From the NCBI GenBank assembly GCA_007922225.1, contig ML680053.1, positions 22,442,379 through 22,506,378 on the forward strand: 64,000 bases of DNA. The letters run 5' to 3'. Shown here piece after piece: positions 43,597 through 54,989 of this stretch. Source of the DNA: Emydura subglobosa (taxonomy: Eukaryota; Chordata; Testudines; Chelidae). The stretch's first letter is position 1, and every line of letters starts with the position of its first letter. Made by a program: the position numbers and the translations under genes. Under the pieces are notes generated by a model that was given only the letters and a program-made list of their open reading frames with translations, did not search any database and had not been told where the DNA came from.

Positions 43597-45835
43597 ATAA
43601 GAACACAAGTACGGTCATACTGGGTCTGACCAATGGTTCTTTTAGCCCAGTATCCTGTCTTCTGACCAATGCTAGATGCTTCAGAGGAAATGAACAGAAG
43701 AGGCAATCATCGAATGATCCATCCCCTGACATACACTCCCAGCTTATGGCAATCAGATGTTTAGGGATACTCAGAGCATGGGGTTGCATCCCTGCCCATC
43801 CTTGCTAATTGCCACTGATGGACCTATCCTTCATGAACTTATCTAGTTCTTTTTTAAACCCAGTTATACTTTTGACCTTCAAAACATGCCCTGGCAATGA
43901 GTTGCAAAAAATTAACTGCATTTGTGAAGAACTTCATTTTTGGTTTTAAACCTGCTGCCTATTAATTGCATTGGATGACACCTGGTTCCCATATTATGTG
44001 AAGAGGTAAATAACACTTCTTTATTCACTTTCTCCACATCATTCATTATTTTATAGACCTCTCATATCCACCCTTATTAATCTCTCTTCCAAGCTGAAAA
44101 GTCCAAGTCTTTTTTAATCGTTTCTCATACAGAAGCTGTTCCATATCCCTAATCATTTTTGTTGTCCTTCTCTGTAACTTTTCCAGTACTAAGATAATCT
44201 TTTTTTTTTTTTGAGATGGGATGACTATTACTGTACACAGTATTCAAGGTGTGGGTGAACCATGGAGTTATATAGTGGCATTATGATATTTACTTGTATT
44301 ATCTATCCCTTTCCTAATCGTTTCTAACATTGTTAGCTTTTTTTGAATGCTACTGCATAAAAGTTTCAGAGAACTATCCACAAAGACTCCAAGAACTTTC
44401 TTGAGTGCTAGCAGCTAATTTAGACCCTGTGACGGAGTATACAAACCCCACATTGGTCACCAAAGTGTTAAGGAACTGCTCTGGGCTTAGCCAGCCCTGC
44501 CCCACCACACCCGTAGAAAATGCTCCAACTGGAGGAGGACTTAAAAGGCAGGGGAGCGGCTCATTTGGGGACAGAGGAAAGAGAGGAGAGCTGAAGGAAA
44601 GGAAGAATCTCCCCCCACAACAACTGCCCAGAGGTCCCTCCCTGTGGGAAAGGAAGGGCTGCTACAGAGACAGCCTGAGATGGAAGCATTCTGCTCTCCC
44701 TCTCATAGGGACTCAGAGTTCTGTTAATTCCTCTGAATTGTTTGTACTACCCCATTGGGGAAAGCCCTAAGACTGAGCTGGCCTAGGAGGCTGTGCCATG
44801 CTGCAAGGGGAGAGAGTTGCCTTCCAACAGAGGAAGACAGCAACCTCACTACATGCAGCTTCCAGAAAGTGTCTTGTGGTGAGCAGACACCCTTCACGCC
44901 TCCTTAACCCAGACAGTGACCTTGGGACAGTCACAGAAGAGGGTGATAGCAAGTGGCCCTGGGTGGGCAGCCTTAAGCATCCCCTGGCTTTCAGATCATT
45001 GATAGCCCTCAAAGGGCCCTGGGTCAGAGCCCAGAAGAGTTGGAGGACCCAGGCTCCCCTACCAACAATGCCCTGCAAGTCACGGGCCTAAGCCCTGACC
45101 ACCAGGCAATGCTATCCTACCAACCACCCCCCAAGTAAGGACTGTCACTGATCCCATCATTTTGAATGTATGATTGGGATTACGTTTTCCAACGTGCATT
45201 ACTTTTCATTATCAACGTTGAATTTCATCTGCCATTTTCTTGCACAGTTACCCAGTTTTGTGAGATCCCGTTGTAACTGTTCACAGTCTGCTTTGATCCT
45301 AACTGTTTTGAGTAACTTTTTATCATCTGCTAATTTTTCAACTTCACTGTTTACCCCTTTTTCCTGAACATTTATCAATAAGTTGAACAGCACTGGTCCT
45401 AGTACAGATCTCCAGGGGACCCTGCTGTTTTGCTCTCCCCACTGTGAAAATTGACCATTAATTCCTAGACTTTTTTTTTTCTTTTAATTAGCTACGGATC
45501 TAGGAGAGGACCTTTTCGCTTATCCCTTGACTGCTTACTTTGCTTAAGAGCCTTTGGTGAGGGACCATGTCAAAGGCTTTCTGAAAGTCTATGTATACTA
45601 GATCCACTGGATCACCCCATCCACATGTCTGTTAACTCCCTCAAAGCATTCTAATAGGTTGGTGAGGCATGATTTACCTTTTCACAAGCCTTGTTGATTC
45701 TTCCCCGACAAATCTTGTTCATCTGTGTCTGATAATTCTGTTCTTTACTATAGTTTCAACCAATTTGCCTCGTACTGAAGTTAGGCTTACTGGCCTGTAA
45801 TTGCCAGGGTCATCTTTTTAAAAAAAAAATGACAT
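43597..45835 (-). mobile_element. Long CR1 LINE (minus strand) with a solo-LTR-like insert
   Basis: The reversed 3' end at 43597 ('aagaacacaagtacggtcat') is followed by the C-terminal coding region to 44427, a 721-bp foreign block, then the RT region from about 45149 to 45835. Frame 45199-45393 (minus) translates to a decayed RT piece with LADDKKL where the FADD box should be. The 3' subfamily equals that at 9091, 38023 and 59838. This is the longest CR1 copy here, about 1.5 kb of CR1 sequence. Confidence 0.92.
44428..45148. mobile_element. Solo-LTR-like insert in CR1
   Basis: The left edge begins 'tgtgacgg' at 44428 and the right edge ends 'actgtcact' at 45148, so the ends are short inverted repeats (TGTGAC / GTCACt). 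The flanks 'tttagaccc' and 'gatcccatcat' resume the CR1 consensus on both sides, with 'gaccc'/'gatcc' as a possible imperfect 5-bp target duplication. The interior is GC-richer and has no coding domain. Frames 44405-44770, 44767-45078 and 44798-45091 are chance frames. A Gypsy or ERV LTR is the most likely source. Confidence 0.65.
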
Positions 45836-47557
45836 TACCTGGACAGACGGACCCTTATACCTGCCAGGGGCTCCAATGGCTTCAAAGGGGCTTTGCATGG
45901 GTGGTGAGGTCCATCTGCCCAGATCCATTTGTAGGACTGGGACTGAAAAGCCTGAATCTTCAAACAGTTACTTTAGAGCACAGTAAATAGGCCTTCTGCA
46001 CTTAGTGGAGCTATTAATGGTAATACCTAGCACACAGGATTGCTAGGATAGGGCCCAATGCAGCTTCTGTGAAGTTAATGGGAATTTTGCAATTGTTCTC
46101 TTTGTGAGTAGATTTGGGTTCCAGTAGTGCTGTGTAATCTTTGCCCTCCAGATTGTGGTGAATTCCTGTTAGTCAAATTCAATAAATAAACTTAAAATCT
46201 TTAAAGACACATAAATGTCAAGTATAAATACAATATACAGGGAGAAAAAATGTTTTGGGGGGATTGCACAGTTCCTTGATAATTTTTCATCACACAAGTT
46301 GAAATGAGATAAATTAAGCTTTTACTGAGACTAAACCCAGGAGATCTGAACTATCAGGAGGCACCTAAAAATGCAGAAGATTTATGGGAAAATAAGTCTT
46401 ATAACTACAGGTATAATACTTTGGAGACTGAGTATATGATCAGGTTTTTAATCATACAAAATTTTGTCTTGGATTCTTCCAGTAATGCAACAGCAATATT
46501 TCCCTGTCTGATCATAATTCACAAAAATCTATTTTGAGAAATCCATGGTGGTTTTCAATCTTCAGGTTTATGAAAAGGAATTTAGAACATTGGCCATTTA
46601 AAAGTGTCTTATAAACAAATGATAGCAAAATATGTTCAAATACATTTTGTGGCTTTTAGCGGTTGTCGGTGTTTGGATTTTTTTTTTTACTAGTTTCCTT
46701 TCTTAATGTGTCTAAATAATTTACGGTAGCTGCTGACATTGATTTTTTTTATAGCACTCAGATATGAAGTAATAGGTTGTCTCGTATCTTAAATTTGTAC
46801 ACAGACTTTAAAATGGCATAAGACTTTGTGTAAACTATTCAACAAGCAAGTGCATGCTATTTCTAAGAGATTCGTTTCAAAGGGCTTTACAGCACCAGTG
46901 GTGAATTGATAGATTATATAAAGCATACTTTCAAAAGCAAATACTAGCTGTGGGATTTATGGTGAAGAAGACAAGCTGTTCACTACTGGTTTGTATGCTT
47001 AGTGATCAGCTCTGTGCTCTTGTACTCTAAGTCAGTAATATAAATATCAATGTGAATAAATATGCGGTTCGGTGATTGATTTTGTGGATTTCATTTTTAA
47101 TGCAACTTGAACTGCAGAATGCAATGCAACAACAAAAGTAATCTTTGCATGTCTAATGGTGATTGTGATTGACATTACTTTGCAGGGTCATAGTAGGAGA
47201 CTAGAGGTTTTGCCTCATTAGGGCTACCTGGTTTTTCACTCCAGGTGTTGGATGGAGCAACTGGGTGGAGAGGGGAGAACATGGAGATATGGTTTCTCCC
47301 CTTCTTGCTGCATAGAAGAGCTGGCTGACCAAAGGAGAAGAAACGAGCTGTCCCCTGAAAATGGCTATAGTAAATTACTTCCTCCACAGAACAACCAAGG
47401 AGCATGTGACACACTGTACCTATGAGAGGTATCTCTGAGTCAAAATGCTTCCTGGAGCAGTGCAGCTATGCAATCCTTTCTCAGGGCTGTGCAGAAGATA
47501 CACAGTCTAGCCCTTGGCAATTAGAATTATGGAATTCAAAATATGTAACTCAAATAA
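45836..47557. other. Unassigned AT-rich DNA, no gene seen
   Basis: 46040-46095 has the 'tgaagttaatgggaattttg' word of the palindromic MITE family. T-runs lie at 46678-46688 and 46743-46750. The frame 47175-47414 (minus) is not recognised. Confidence 0.4.
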
Positions 47558-47956
47558 AGGTTTCTCTACACTGCACACCACTTGTGTGACGGGAATGTGC
47601 AGCTACATGCCACAGAGACAAGCAGGGTGCAGCCACACTGCGTTGTGTAGCTGCACATGTCAATGAAAGACTGGTATAGGGAAAGGCTCCAGCAGCCCCC
47701 GGCAGTGGGAAACAACTCAAGCAGCAGGGAGGCTGTGGGACACTACACTGGTAATAGCAATGTAGATGGGGGAGGCTGTGCTTGGGTGAGTAGAGAGCTG
47801 TGTAGGGTATATACCCACAGGGTTCAGGCATGTCTCTTCTGTACTCAACTAAGCAGTGCCTCATCATCTATACTGCTATTTAAACCTGTGCTGGGGGAGC
47901 ATGTATTATACATGTTCCACATGCTGCCAAAAAGAATGTGCAGTGTAACCATACCT
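47558..47956. mobile_element. Harbinger-like MITE, about 400 bp
   Basis: The left end 'aggtttctctacactgcaca' and right end '...gtgcagtgtaaccatacct' are inverted matches with a few changes. The element is flanked on both sides by TAA (47555-47557 and 47957-47959), a 3-bp duplication of the PIF/Harbinger type. The interior has no transposase and the frames through it are unrecognised. The superfamily call rests only on the TAA duplication. Confidence 0.65.
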
Positions 47957-47959
47957 TAA

Positions 47960-48317
47960 GAGGCATCAGTGCATGTGACTATCCAATGAAACTGCAAATG
48001 TTCACAATGGTGGCCACCCTTTGGTGAATGCAAATATCACCTGTAATTGAGCAGTTGCACCTTTCATTACTTGATTGCAGGTACAAATCAGGTAGTTAGA
48101 GATGCAATTACTCATATTTGAACCTGCCTTCATTCACTTTGGACCTGATTCTACCAACCTTACACAATGAGTAGTATCTAGCTTCATGAGTGGTCCCACT
48201 GTACCTCTAACCACCTATTTGTACTTTCAATTAGCTAGTGCCACATGCTCCTAAATTATCTGGACCTCACCGAAGTCTAACACTGTGCTAATCCAATGGC
48301 TTACTATTGACTCATAG
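47960..48317. other. Unassigned DNA with a palindromic MITE scrap
   Basis: 48132-48200 reads 'acctgattctaccaacctta', 'cacaatgagtagtatctagc', a partial copy of the element also seen at 39035. Nothing else is recognised. Confidence 0.4.
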
Positions 48318-48425
48318 GCAGAGCTGGTCAGGAATTTTCCATCTTTTTTTTTTTTTAAATGCAGATTCTGTAAAATTTCAATTTTTACCCAAAATTTTAA
48401 CTTTTCCATTGGGAAAATCAAAATG
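48318..48425 (+). repeat. AT-rich foldback repeat, forward copy
   Basis: Starts 'ggcagagctggtcaggaatt' and includes 'attttaacttttccattggg', matching the family at 43388. It is interrupted by a T-run at 48344-48356. Confidence 0.6.
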
Positions 48426-50984
48426 TGTAGCCTGAGAATAATCGTATATTAAATATATTGATTACTTAAGAATTCCCAGTTATCATTCTGAAGGTTGACA
48501 GGTTCTCGTTCCAAGATCAGGCTCAGTATTATTAAAATCACTGTTCAGTTGAGTTTTCCTATGTGCACAGTTGCAACACTCAAACTTTAGGAACACTTCT
48601 GTATTTGTAATTGTTTATTAATACATTTAACAAACTCTCAAGTACTCTAACCAAGAAAGGTAGATAGAGATAATATAGCATGTACATTTGAACATCCATA
48701 TACTCACACTCACCATTCCTTGCAGAAAAACTTGAAATGTTAGCCATTATCTTCTTCATCACCTTCCTCATCATCACTAGTGACCATCATCCTGGCATCT
48801 CCCAAAGGCTACATCTCTTTCTCTCTCTCCCTGCACACAGGCTGAGATATAACTTTTATAATACATTACACTCATGCCTCTTTGTCTAATGTATAGTCAG
48901 TAGGGGTTTGTCCCCTCTTCCTTATTTGTATGTCCTCACACTACTAATGTTGGGATGCCATTTTCCTATATGTTGGTATATTAATGATCTCTACTTATTA
49001 TCATATATGTCATTTTGTTGCCATGTCACTACTGTGGTCAGATATCTGCAAATGTTCCTGTCCTAATATATTCAAAAACTGATGTTAGTGTGTTCCTGTG
49101 GTTGACTCGTGTCATTATGGACAAACTTCCCCCTTAAACACTCTATTCCCCAAAACTTAGAGTGACCTTTGGGCCATTTATCTGTGCCAAAGTTCATAAG
49201 CCTCAAATCTTATGCTAACAGCTGAAGCCAATGTCTTGCAGGATACAGATCTGTAGGTTCTTTACATTACTGCTAAATAAAATAAATGCTAAAGCTGGCT
49301 TTACTGGCTACAAATGAAATATCTCAGGTCAAATTGACCCAAATTGAAAGACTTTGGTTTGTTAATCTGTATTTACATGAGCTGCCATCATGCCTTATGA
49401 CAATTGTAGTTCAAGTGCTTGTTATTCCCATTCTTTCTGATGCGCCACTTTCTCCCCTTTGCGTCAAGTTATGTGGTATATCATGGGAGTCACATGATGA
49501 TAGTCCATCATGAGTGATATAATCCAGCAGGGGACCTCAGCCTATAAAGGAGAAATTACAATTTCCATGAAGCACCATGAACTTCAAATTACATCTTCCA
49601 GGTGCACCACAGCAATTCAGGGAAACACAGATTAAATTTGAACCAAGCGGAAATGAAAAACTTAAATTTGGTTTAACAAATAAAACTGAAACTTTTCAAT
49701 TTGGGGAATATAAAAATATTTCATTCCAAAAAAAGGAAAAAATTCAATTAAAAACATTTCAGAAATTTCTGTTGCATGAAAGAACTTGATACTTCAATTT
49801 ATCATCCCAATATGGAGTGATAAATTTCAAAATACCAGCATTTTCCACAGGAAAAAAAATACAGTGATCAAATAGCATTATTCAGAGGGAAACATGCTGC
49901 CTATTACATCACCAGCAAAACTTCTGCAAATAGGTTTTCCTTGGTGTTATCTTGGCTAACTATTAGTTAGCTCTTGAGATCTGACAAGATCACACCACAG
50001 TTGGCATAGATACAATTTAAAACAGAGCAGCAGAGCTTCAAAAAGATAAATGCTATATTGGCAAATTATGTGAGAATTCATGACATCTTTTAAAACTTAA
50101 TATATGTATACACACACATACATTTTGCAGTGAAACTTTTATAAAGCCCAAAAGCTAATATAATATTAATACAATATCGACAAAGCAGATTTCTTTCATT
50201 GGAATTTGGTAGCTTACTTGGTTACCATCTTCTGCCCATTGGAGATGATTACACAAGAAATCAGATCTGATTCTGTATCTTTAAGCCAGATGCTGCCCTA
50301 ATATTGAAGATCTGTACCTTTTGATTGAACAAATGCAAACTGATTTTGACAGCAAAGGATATATTGATTTGATCTGGTAACATTGGCTGAATGCATAACT
50401 CTTAAGCTCTCTAGAAAATGCATTGGCAACATTGTTGATCCATGTTTTCAGAGACAGATTTAAACCTATACTTTCGCGAGGTGCAGACATAAATCAATGG
50501 AAGGATTTTCTTGTAAATACAATGCGAGACAAGCATTCATCTTCCTCTTGCTCTTTTGATTTTATGCATAGGCCAGGTATGTATCAGACAGAAATAACCA
50601 TCCAAATACAGGTTCCTAAAAAATAGCCTTGAAAACAATGGAAAGAACAATAAAACATTGGGTTTCCTTTCTACCAACAGTACTGAGGAAACTGTAAAAT
50701 GTAAAAATGACCATTTCAATTAAACTATTTTAGCTCATTCAAAAATACCAATATTTGTGCCACATGGATTTTTTAGATAGCTGAATTCATTATTTTGTGA
50801 ACTATTATGGAGAATTAAACTGTCAATGATGTCTTGTTTATATAATAAAGATGGTGTCACTGCAAACATCTTATCCTCCCTGCCATGGCATTGCTTGCCC
50901 CTGTACAGGGAGTCTGGGTCCAGGCTATCCATGAAGAGCTCATTTAAGGGGAATAACCTCACATTCAGTTAATTGAGTAATGAT
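48426..50984. other. Unassigned AT-rich DNA, no gene seen
   Basis: 49590-49870 is rich in 'aaattt/ttcaattt' words and may be a reversed, decayed copy of the foldback family at 43388 and 48318. The CA/TA-rich run near 50105-50122 is a short microsatellite. Frames such as 49286-49513 and 50423-50626 are unrecognised. Confidence 0.4.
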
Positions 50985-51313
50985 CACCTGATACTGATAC
51001 AAGGCCATCTGGGCTGTATTACAGGAAGTTGGTCACAGAGAGAAGCTTTCCTAAGAGATGGGGGCTCCCACAGTACAAGCCCCAAGGAAGAGGGCTGTGC
51101 AACCCCATTAGCCCAAGGGGAGAGAGACTTTATTTCAAGGTTATTTTGATTTAATAAAATAGAACCCCACCAGAGGAATTTTATCTGATACCCTTTTTTA
51201 CTGTGCAGAGTTCTTAACGGGCTTTGAGAAAACAGAAGTTGAGGCAGGGAGTGCCTGCAGAACCACACTAGGTCAGCAAGGGGTGCTAAAGCAAAGGCAC
51301 CCCTTGTGATACA
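50985..51313 (+). mobile_element. Possible LTR 3' part
   Basis: Contains 'ttttgatttaataaaataga' (AATAAA signal near 51150) followed by 'ttgaggcagggagtgcctgc', 'gcaaggggtgctaaagc' and the end 'ccccttgtgataca'. The closing words resemble those at 24487-24568, so both may be LTRs of one family. No partner LTR or internal sequence is present. Confidence 0.4.
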
Positions 51314-51808
51314 CCCTTTCCCCTGTGTTTATTGGTTACCTGGGTTTGTTCATTTCCTTGGTGTGGAGTTATCAATCATGTGGTGGGTTGTTGAGGTTTT
51401 TGTGGGTGCAGCTGAATTTAGAAGTTCACATTAAGATACAATCTAAGTGCTGAATCTCCACAAGTTCATTTCACTTATGATTTCTTTCACAGGATCACAC
51501 CTTTGAATAGCTGATCCTGTCAGCAGGGCACAAATTCCACTTGGCAGGCCTAGAATCATTGGGGCTGGAAGGTCTCACGAACCCCACCTAGAACTGGGAT
51601 GAGGTCAGGAATTTTGTCACACACTATCCTGCATACTATTACAGTCCTTGGAATATTGTGTCCCTGTTGCTTCTGTGGGTTTAAGTGATCTGGATATGTC
51701 GGGATGATTGGGACTGTAGCACTGAATGCGGGGACAGACAATGATAAACCGGTAGCTGCTGTCTTCCACGCTGATAATGGGGCTGGGAAACATTGCCTTT
51801 TGGAGTTC
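51314..51808. other. Unassigned DNA, no gene seen
   Basis: No repeat family recognised. The frame 51556-51810 (minus) is not known to me and runs up to the CR1 tail. Confidence 0.4.
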
Positions 51809-52920
51809 ATAGAATCATAGAAAATTAGGGTTGGGAGGGACCTCAGGAGGTCACCTAGTCCAAACCGCAGCTCAGAGCAGAACCAACCCCAACTAAATCA
51901 TCCCAGCCAGAGCTTTGTCAAGCTACACCTTAAAAATCGCTAAGGATGGAGATTCCACCACCTCCCTAGGTAACCCATTCCAGTGCTTCATCACCCTCCT
52001 AGGGAAAAAGTTTTTTCTAATATCCAACCTAGACCTCCCTCACTGCAACTTGAGACCATTGCTCCTAGTTCTGAAATCTACTACCACTGAGAACAGTCTA
52101 GTTCCATCTTCCCTGGAACCCCCTTTTAGGCTTTTAAAGGCTGCTATCAAATCCCCCCTCATTCTTCTCTTCTGCAGACTAAACAAGCCTAGTTCCTTCA
52201 ACCTCTCCTCCTAAATCATGTGCTCCAGCTCTCTCATCATTTTTGTTGCCCTCCGCTGGACTCTCTCCAATTTGTCCACATCCTTTCTTTAGTGGGGGGC
52301 CCAAAACTGCACACAATACTCTAAATGTGGCCTCACCAGTGCTGAAGAGAGGGGAATAATCACTTCCCTCAATCTGCTGGCAATGTTCCTACTAATGCAG
52401 CCCAATATTCCTTTAATCTTCTTGGCAATAAGGCCCCACCGTTGACTCATGTCCAACTTCTTGTCCACTATAACCCCAAAGTTCCTTTTCTGCAGAACTG
52501 CTGCCTACCCAGTTGGCACCCAGTCTGTAGTAGTGTATGGGATTCTTCCTTCCTAAGTGAAGGACTCTCTACTTCTCCTTGTTGAACTTCATCAGATTTT
52601 TTTGGCCCAATCCTCCAATTTGTCTAGATCACTCTGTATCCTATCCCTAGTCTCCAGGGTATCTACCACTCCTCCCATCTTAGTGTCATCTGCAAACTTG
52701 CTGAGGGTGAAATCCACCCCATCCTCCTTATCATTAATGAAGATGTTGAACAAAACCAGCCCTAGCACCGATCCTTGAGGCACTCCACTTGTTACTGGCT
52801 GCCAAATGGACATCGAGCCATTGATCACTACCCATTGAGTCCAATGATCTAGTCAGCTTTCTATCCACCTTATAGTCCATTCATCCAACCCATTCTTCTT
52901 TAACTTTACCTTGTTTGATT
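51809..52920 (-). mobile_element. Least diverged CR1 LINE (minus strand), 3' third
   Basis: The reversed tail ('atagaatcatagaaaattag') starts the copy at about 51809. It runs through the 3' UTR, C-terminal region and RT to about 52920. The minus-strand frame 52592-52828 (78 codons) is an RT piece with [19 protein letters not shown] and the catalytic box FADDTKM intact. Stops lie outside this segment. The subfamily differs from the 'cttatgtt'-ended copies, with a tail like 1640-1725 and 22976. Confidence 0.94.
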
Positions 52921-53184
52921 AAAGGTACCATTATAGTTGCTGCCACTTGGCCAAAATTCCAATGTCTGTCATTTTACTTCTTGCTTTTGAAAATTCAGAT
53001 AATCATATAGCTATGGGAGTGTGTATAAATACATACACAATATATGGCCAGCTATTTAAACACTGTCCTTTCTGTCCATGCAGTTTACAGGCACAGATTG
53101 TAGACAGTTTTATACCCATAATTATTGCTGATGCAGTGTATGCCATTTAGCTATTAAAATACGTGATTATACCCAACAGTTAGT
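52921..53184. other. Unassigned DNA, no gene seen
   Basis: A short AT-rich gap between CR1 and the next LINE fragment. No feature recognised; the frame 52947-53150 is unremarkable. Confidence 0.4.
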
Positions 53185-53665
53185 TACTACCCAACACTGA
53201 GGTGCTCAAGTGGGCCAGCAAACCCAGCATGCAAACACTTTTTAAACAGAGATGCCTCCCCTGGCTTGGGCGTGTGTGCCGAATGAATGATTGACTCATC
53301 CCAAAGGACATCCTCTACGGCAAATTGGCATCTGAAAAAAGACTTAAAGGATGCCCAAAATAACATTTCAAGGATGTGTGCAAGCGAGAGCTCAAAGAAA
53401 TGGACGTGGCTATGGATAACTGGGAAGTTCTCACTCAGGACCGCAACCTTTGGAAACAAGAGCTCAATAAAGGTCTCCAAAGTTACAAAAGGAAGTAGTC
53501 CAGCTTAGCAGAGAAGAAAGGAGCTCACAGAAGATAGAGCCCATAGGGTCGAAACACCATCTTTAAATGTGACAAATGTGGCAGAGATTGTCTCGAGTGG
53601 ATCTCTTCAGCCACAACATGAGCCTGCATCATGACTTCATTGCTCAGTCTTATGATGATGTAATG
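53185..53665 (+). mobile_element. Non-CR1 LINE, C-terminal region with zinc finger
   Basis: Frame 3 from 53193 reads TEVLKWASKPSMQTLFKQRC, then LPWLGRVCRMND, a stop, IPKDILYGKLASEKRLKGCP, a stop, FKDVCKRELKEMDV with DNWEVLTQDRNLWKQEL, and finally KCDKCGRDC at about 53565-53591. These blocks, in this order, are the C-terminus after reverse transcriptase in a family of vertebrate non-LTR retrotransposons. A frameshift near the finger puts SHNMSLHHDF in frame 2. The copy is dead. I do not know the clade name with confidence. Confidence 0.78.
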
Positions 53666-54479
53666 CCACACAAGTGGAATAACTCCACAGTGAATCGGTC
53701 CCTGTAACTCTAAATCACACTAGTTGCTTGCACAATTACTTGTGCTTGCAAAATTATTGGTGCAAAAAAGCGGTCCAAATAAGGCTAAGTTGTAAAATCA
53801 AGCCCATATAAGTATATTTAAATGTTGGTTTTTTCTGTTGTCCTTTTTCACATTTGTTCTGTTCTAATTTTAATTGACACAATTTGATCAAATATCTAAA
53901 ACCTTTATTTTGCATTTTTATAAAATGTTTTCCCACTGCCTTTTCCCACAACACACACAACCTTTAGATTTGGATATCAAACAACTGTCAAATTATCTAA
54001 GTAATTTGAAGGTCAAACAACCAATCAGTAGAAGCAAATAATGTGTGTTTCAATTCCTATTCATTTCTTTTCACTAAAACCCTTTTTACCCATGTTCTCT
54101 TTGCTTAGTAAAGCTGCATATATATGAGAAATTAAATCATTTTTAAATTTGGCTCTTAGAAATTGTAGACACCTACCAATCTGGACTACTGTGGTTTGCA
54201 GGCTTTAATTATATCTGTTCTGAGATATAAGTGCTTCAGTTATATGTCAAGAAAAATGATTAATAGTTTAGGATTATTTTCATAGTCCTTTCTCTTCTAT
54301 TTCTTCCTCTACTAATTCTCGTTATATGATACAGTAATTTTTAATCTTCATCAACATTTGCTCAGCAAGTACTTGGCTCAGTATCAAAAATCAATGTGCA
54401 GCATGACAATCAGAAATTAATATGTGGTTCCTTACGATGAGATGTGTCAGAGCATCAGAGGGATTAAAACCAGTGGGTC
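53666..54479. other. Unassigned AT-rich DNA, no gene seen
   Basis: No repeat family or gene recognised. The frame 53754-53960 (minus) is a short AT-rich frame. Confidence 0.4.
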
Positions 54480-54581
54480 CGATTATGATCTCACGTTTGC
54501 CGTCATCAATCAGATTAACTCTGCCGACTCCAATGGAATGACACCAGTGTAAAACTCCAAAGCCTGGTTCTGGTCTCATGT
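54480..54581. mobile_element. Small palindromic MITE
   Basis: The left arm ('gtccgattatgatctcacgt') and right arm ('gcctggttctggtctcat') are not a tight pair, but the interior 'ccgactccaatggaatgaca' and 'accagtgtaaaactcc' follow the palindromic turtle element known to me. Related scraps lie at 29487, 58527 and 54886. Confidence 0.5.
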
Positions 54582-54876
54582 AGGCTATATCTACACTATA
54601 AGTTAGGGATGTGATTCTCCTGCCCCTGTGCACATACTTGCACTAACTCAATGAGAACTAACGTAAGCATAAATAGCAGTGGAGGCACAGCTGAGCCAGG
54701 ACACATACATAGCTACTGGTTTCAGGCAGGTTTGTAGCATGGCTCAGGCATGCCTCTACCAGTGCTACTGTGGCTACATTGCTATTTACACTCACTCTAG
54801 CTTGGCGAGAACTAGCGCAAGTATGTGTACACAAGCAGGGAAATCAGACACCTAGCTCATCGTGTAGATATAACCT
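54582..54876. mobile_element. Palindromic MITE with long inverted arms
   Basis: The left arm from 'aggctatatctacactataa' is matched by the right arm ending 'gtgtagatataacct'. Pairs continue inward: 'cacatacttgcactaactca' against 'gcgcaagtatgtgtac', and 'aaatagcagtggaggca' against 'gctacattgctattt'. Almost the whole 295 bp can fold back. It has no coding capacity. The ends resemble MITE B at 3211-3443. No clear target duplication is seen. Confidence 0.85.
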
Positions 54877-54885
54877 GAGTCTGGT

Positions 54886-54965
54886 TTTCCCCCAGTGTAA
54901 CTTCATTGTCATAATGAAGTTACTCTGGACTTACCCACTGTAAGAAGCAACAAACTCAGGCCCAG
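54886..54965. mobile_element. Partial palindromic MITE
   Basis: Reads 'ggttttcccccagtgtaact', 'ataatgaagttactctggac', half of an element like 54480-54581. It directly follows the long-armed MITE, so the two may be the flanks of one element split by it. Confidence 0.45.
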
Positions 54966-54989
54966 AGTTCTCTATTTTGGGCTCCTTAG

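Noticed and set aside
44405..45091. Frames of 97-121 codons that looked like a possible gene
   Set aside because: They lie within the solo-LTR-like insert and overlap in opposite orientations.
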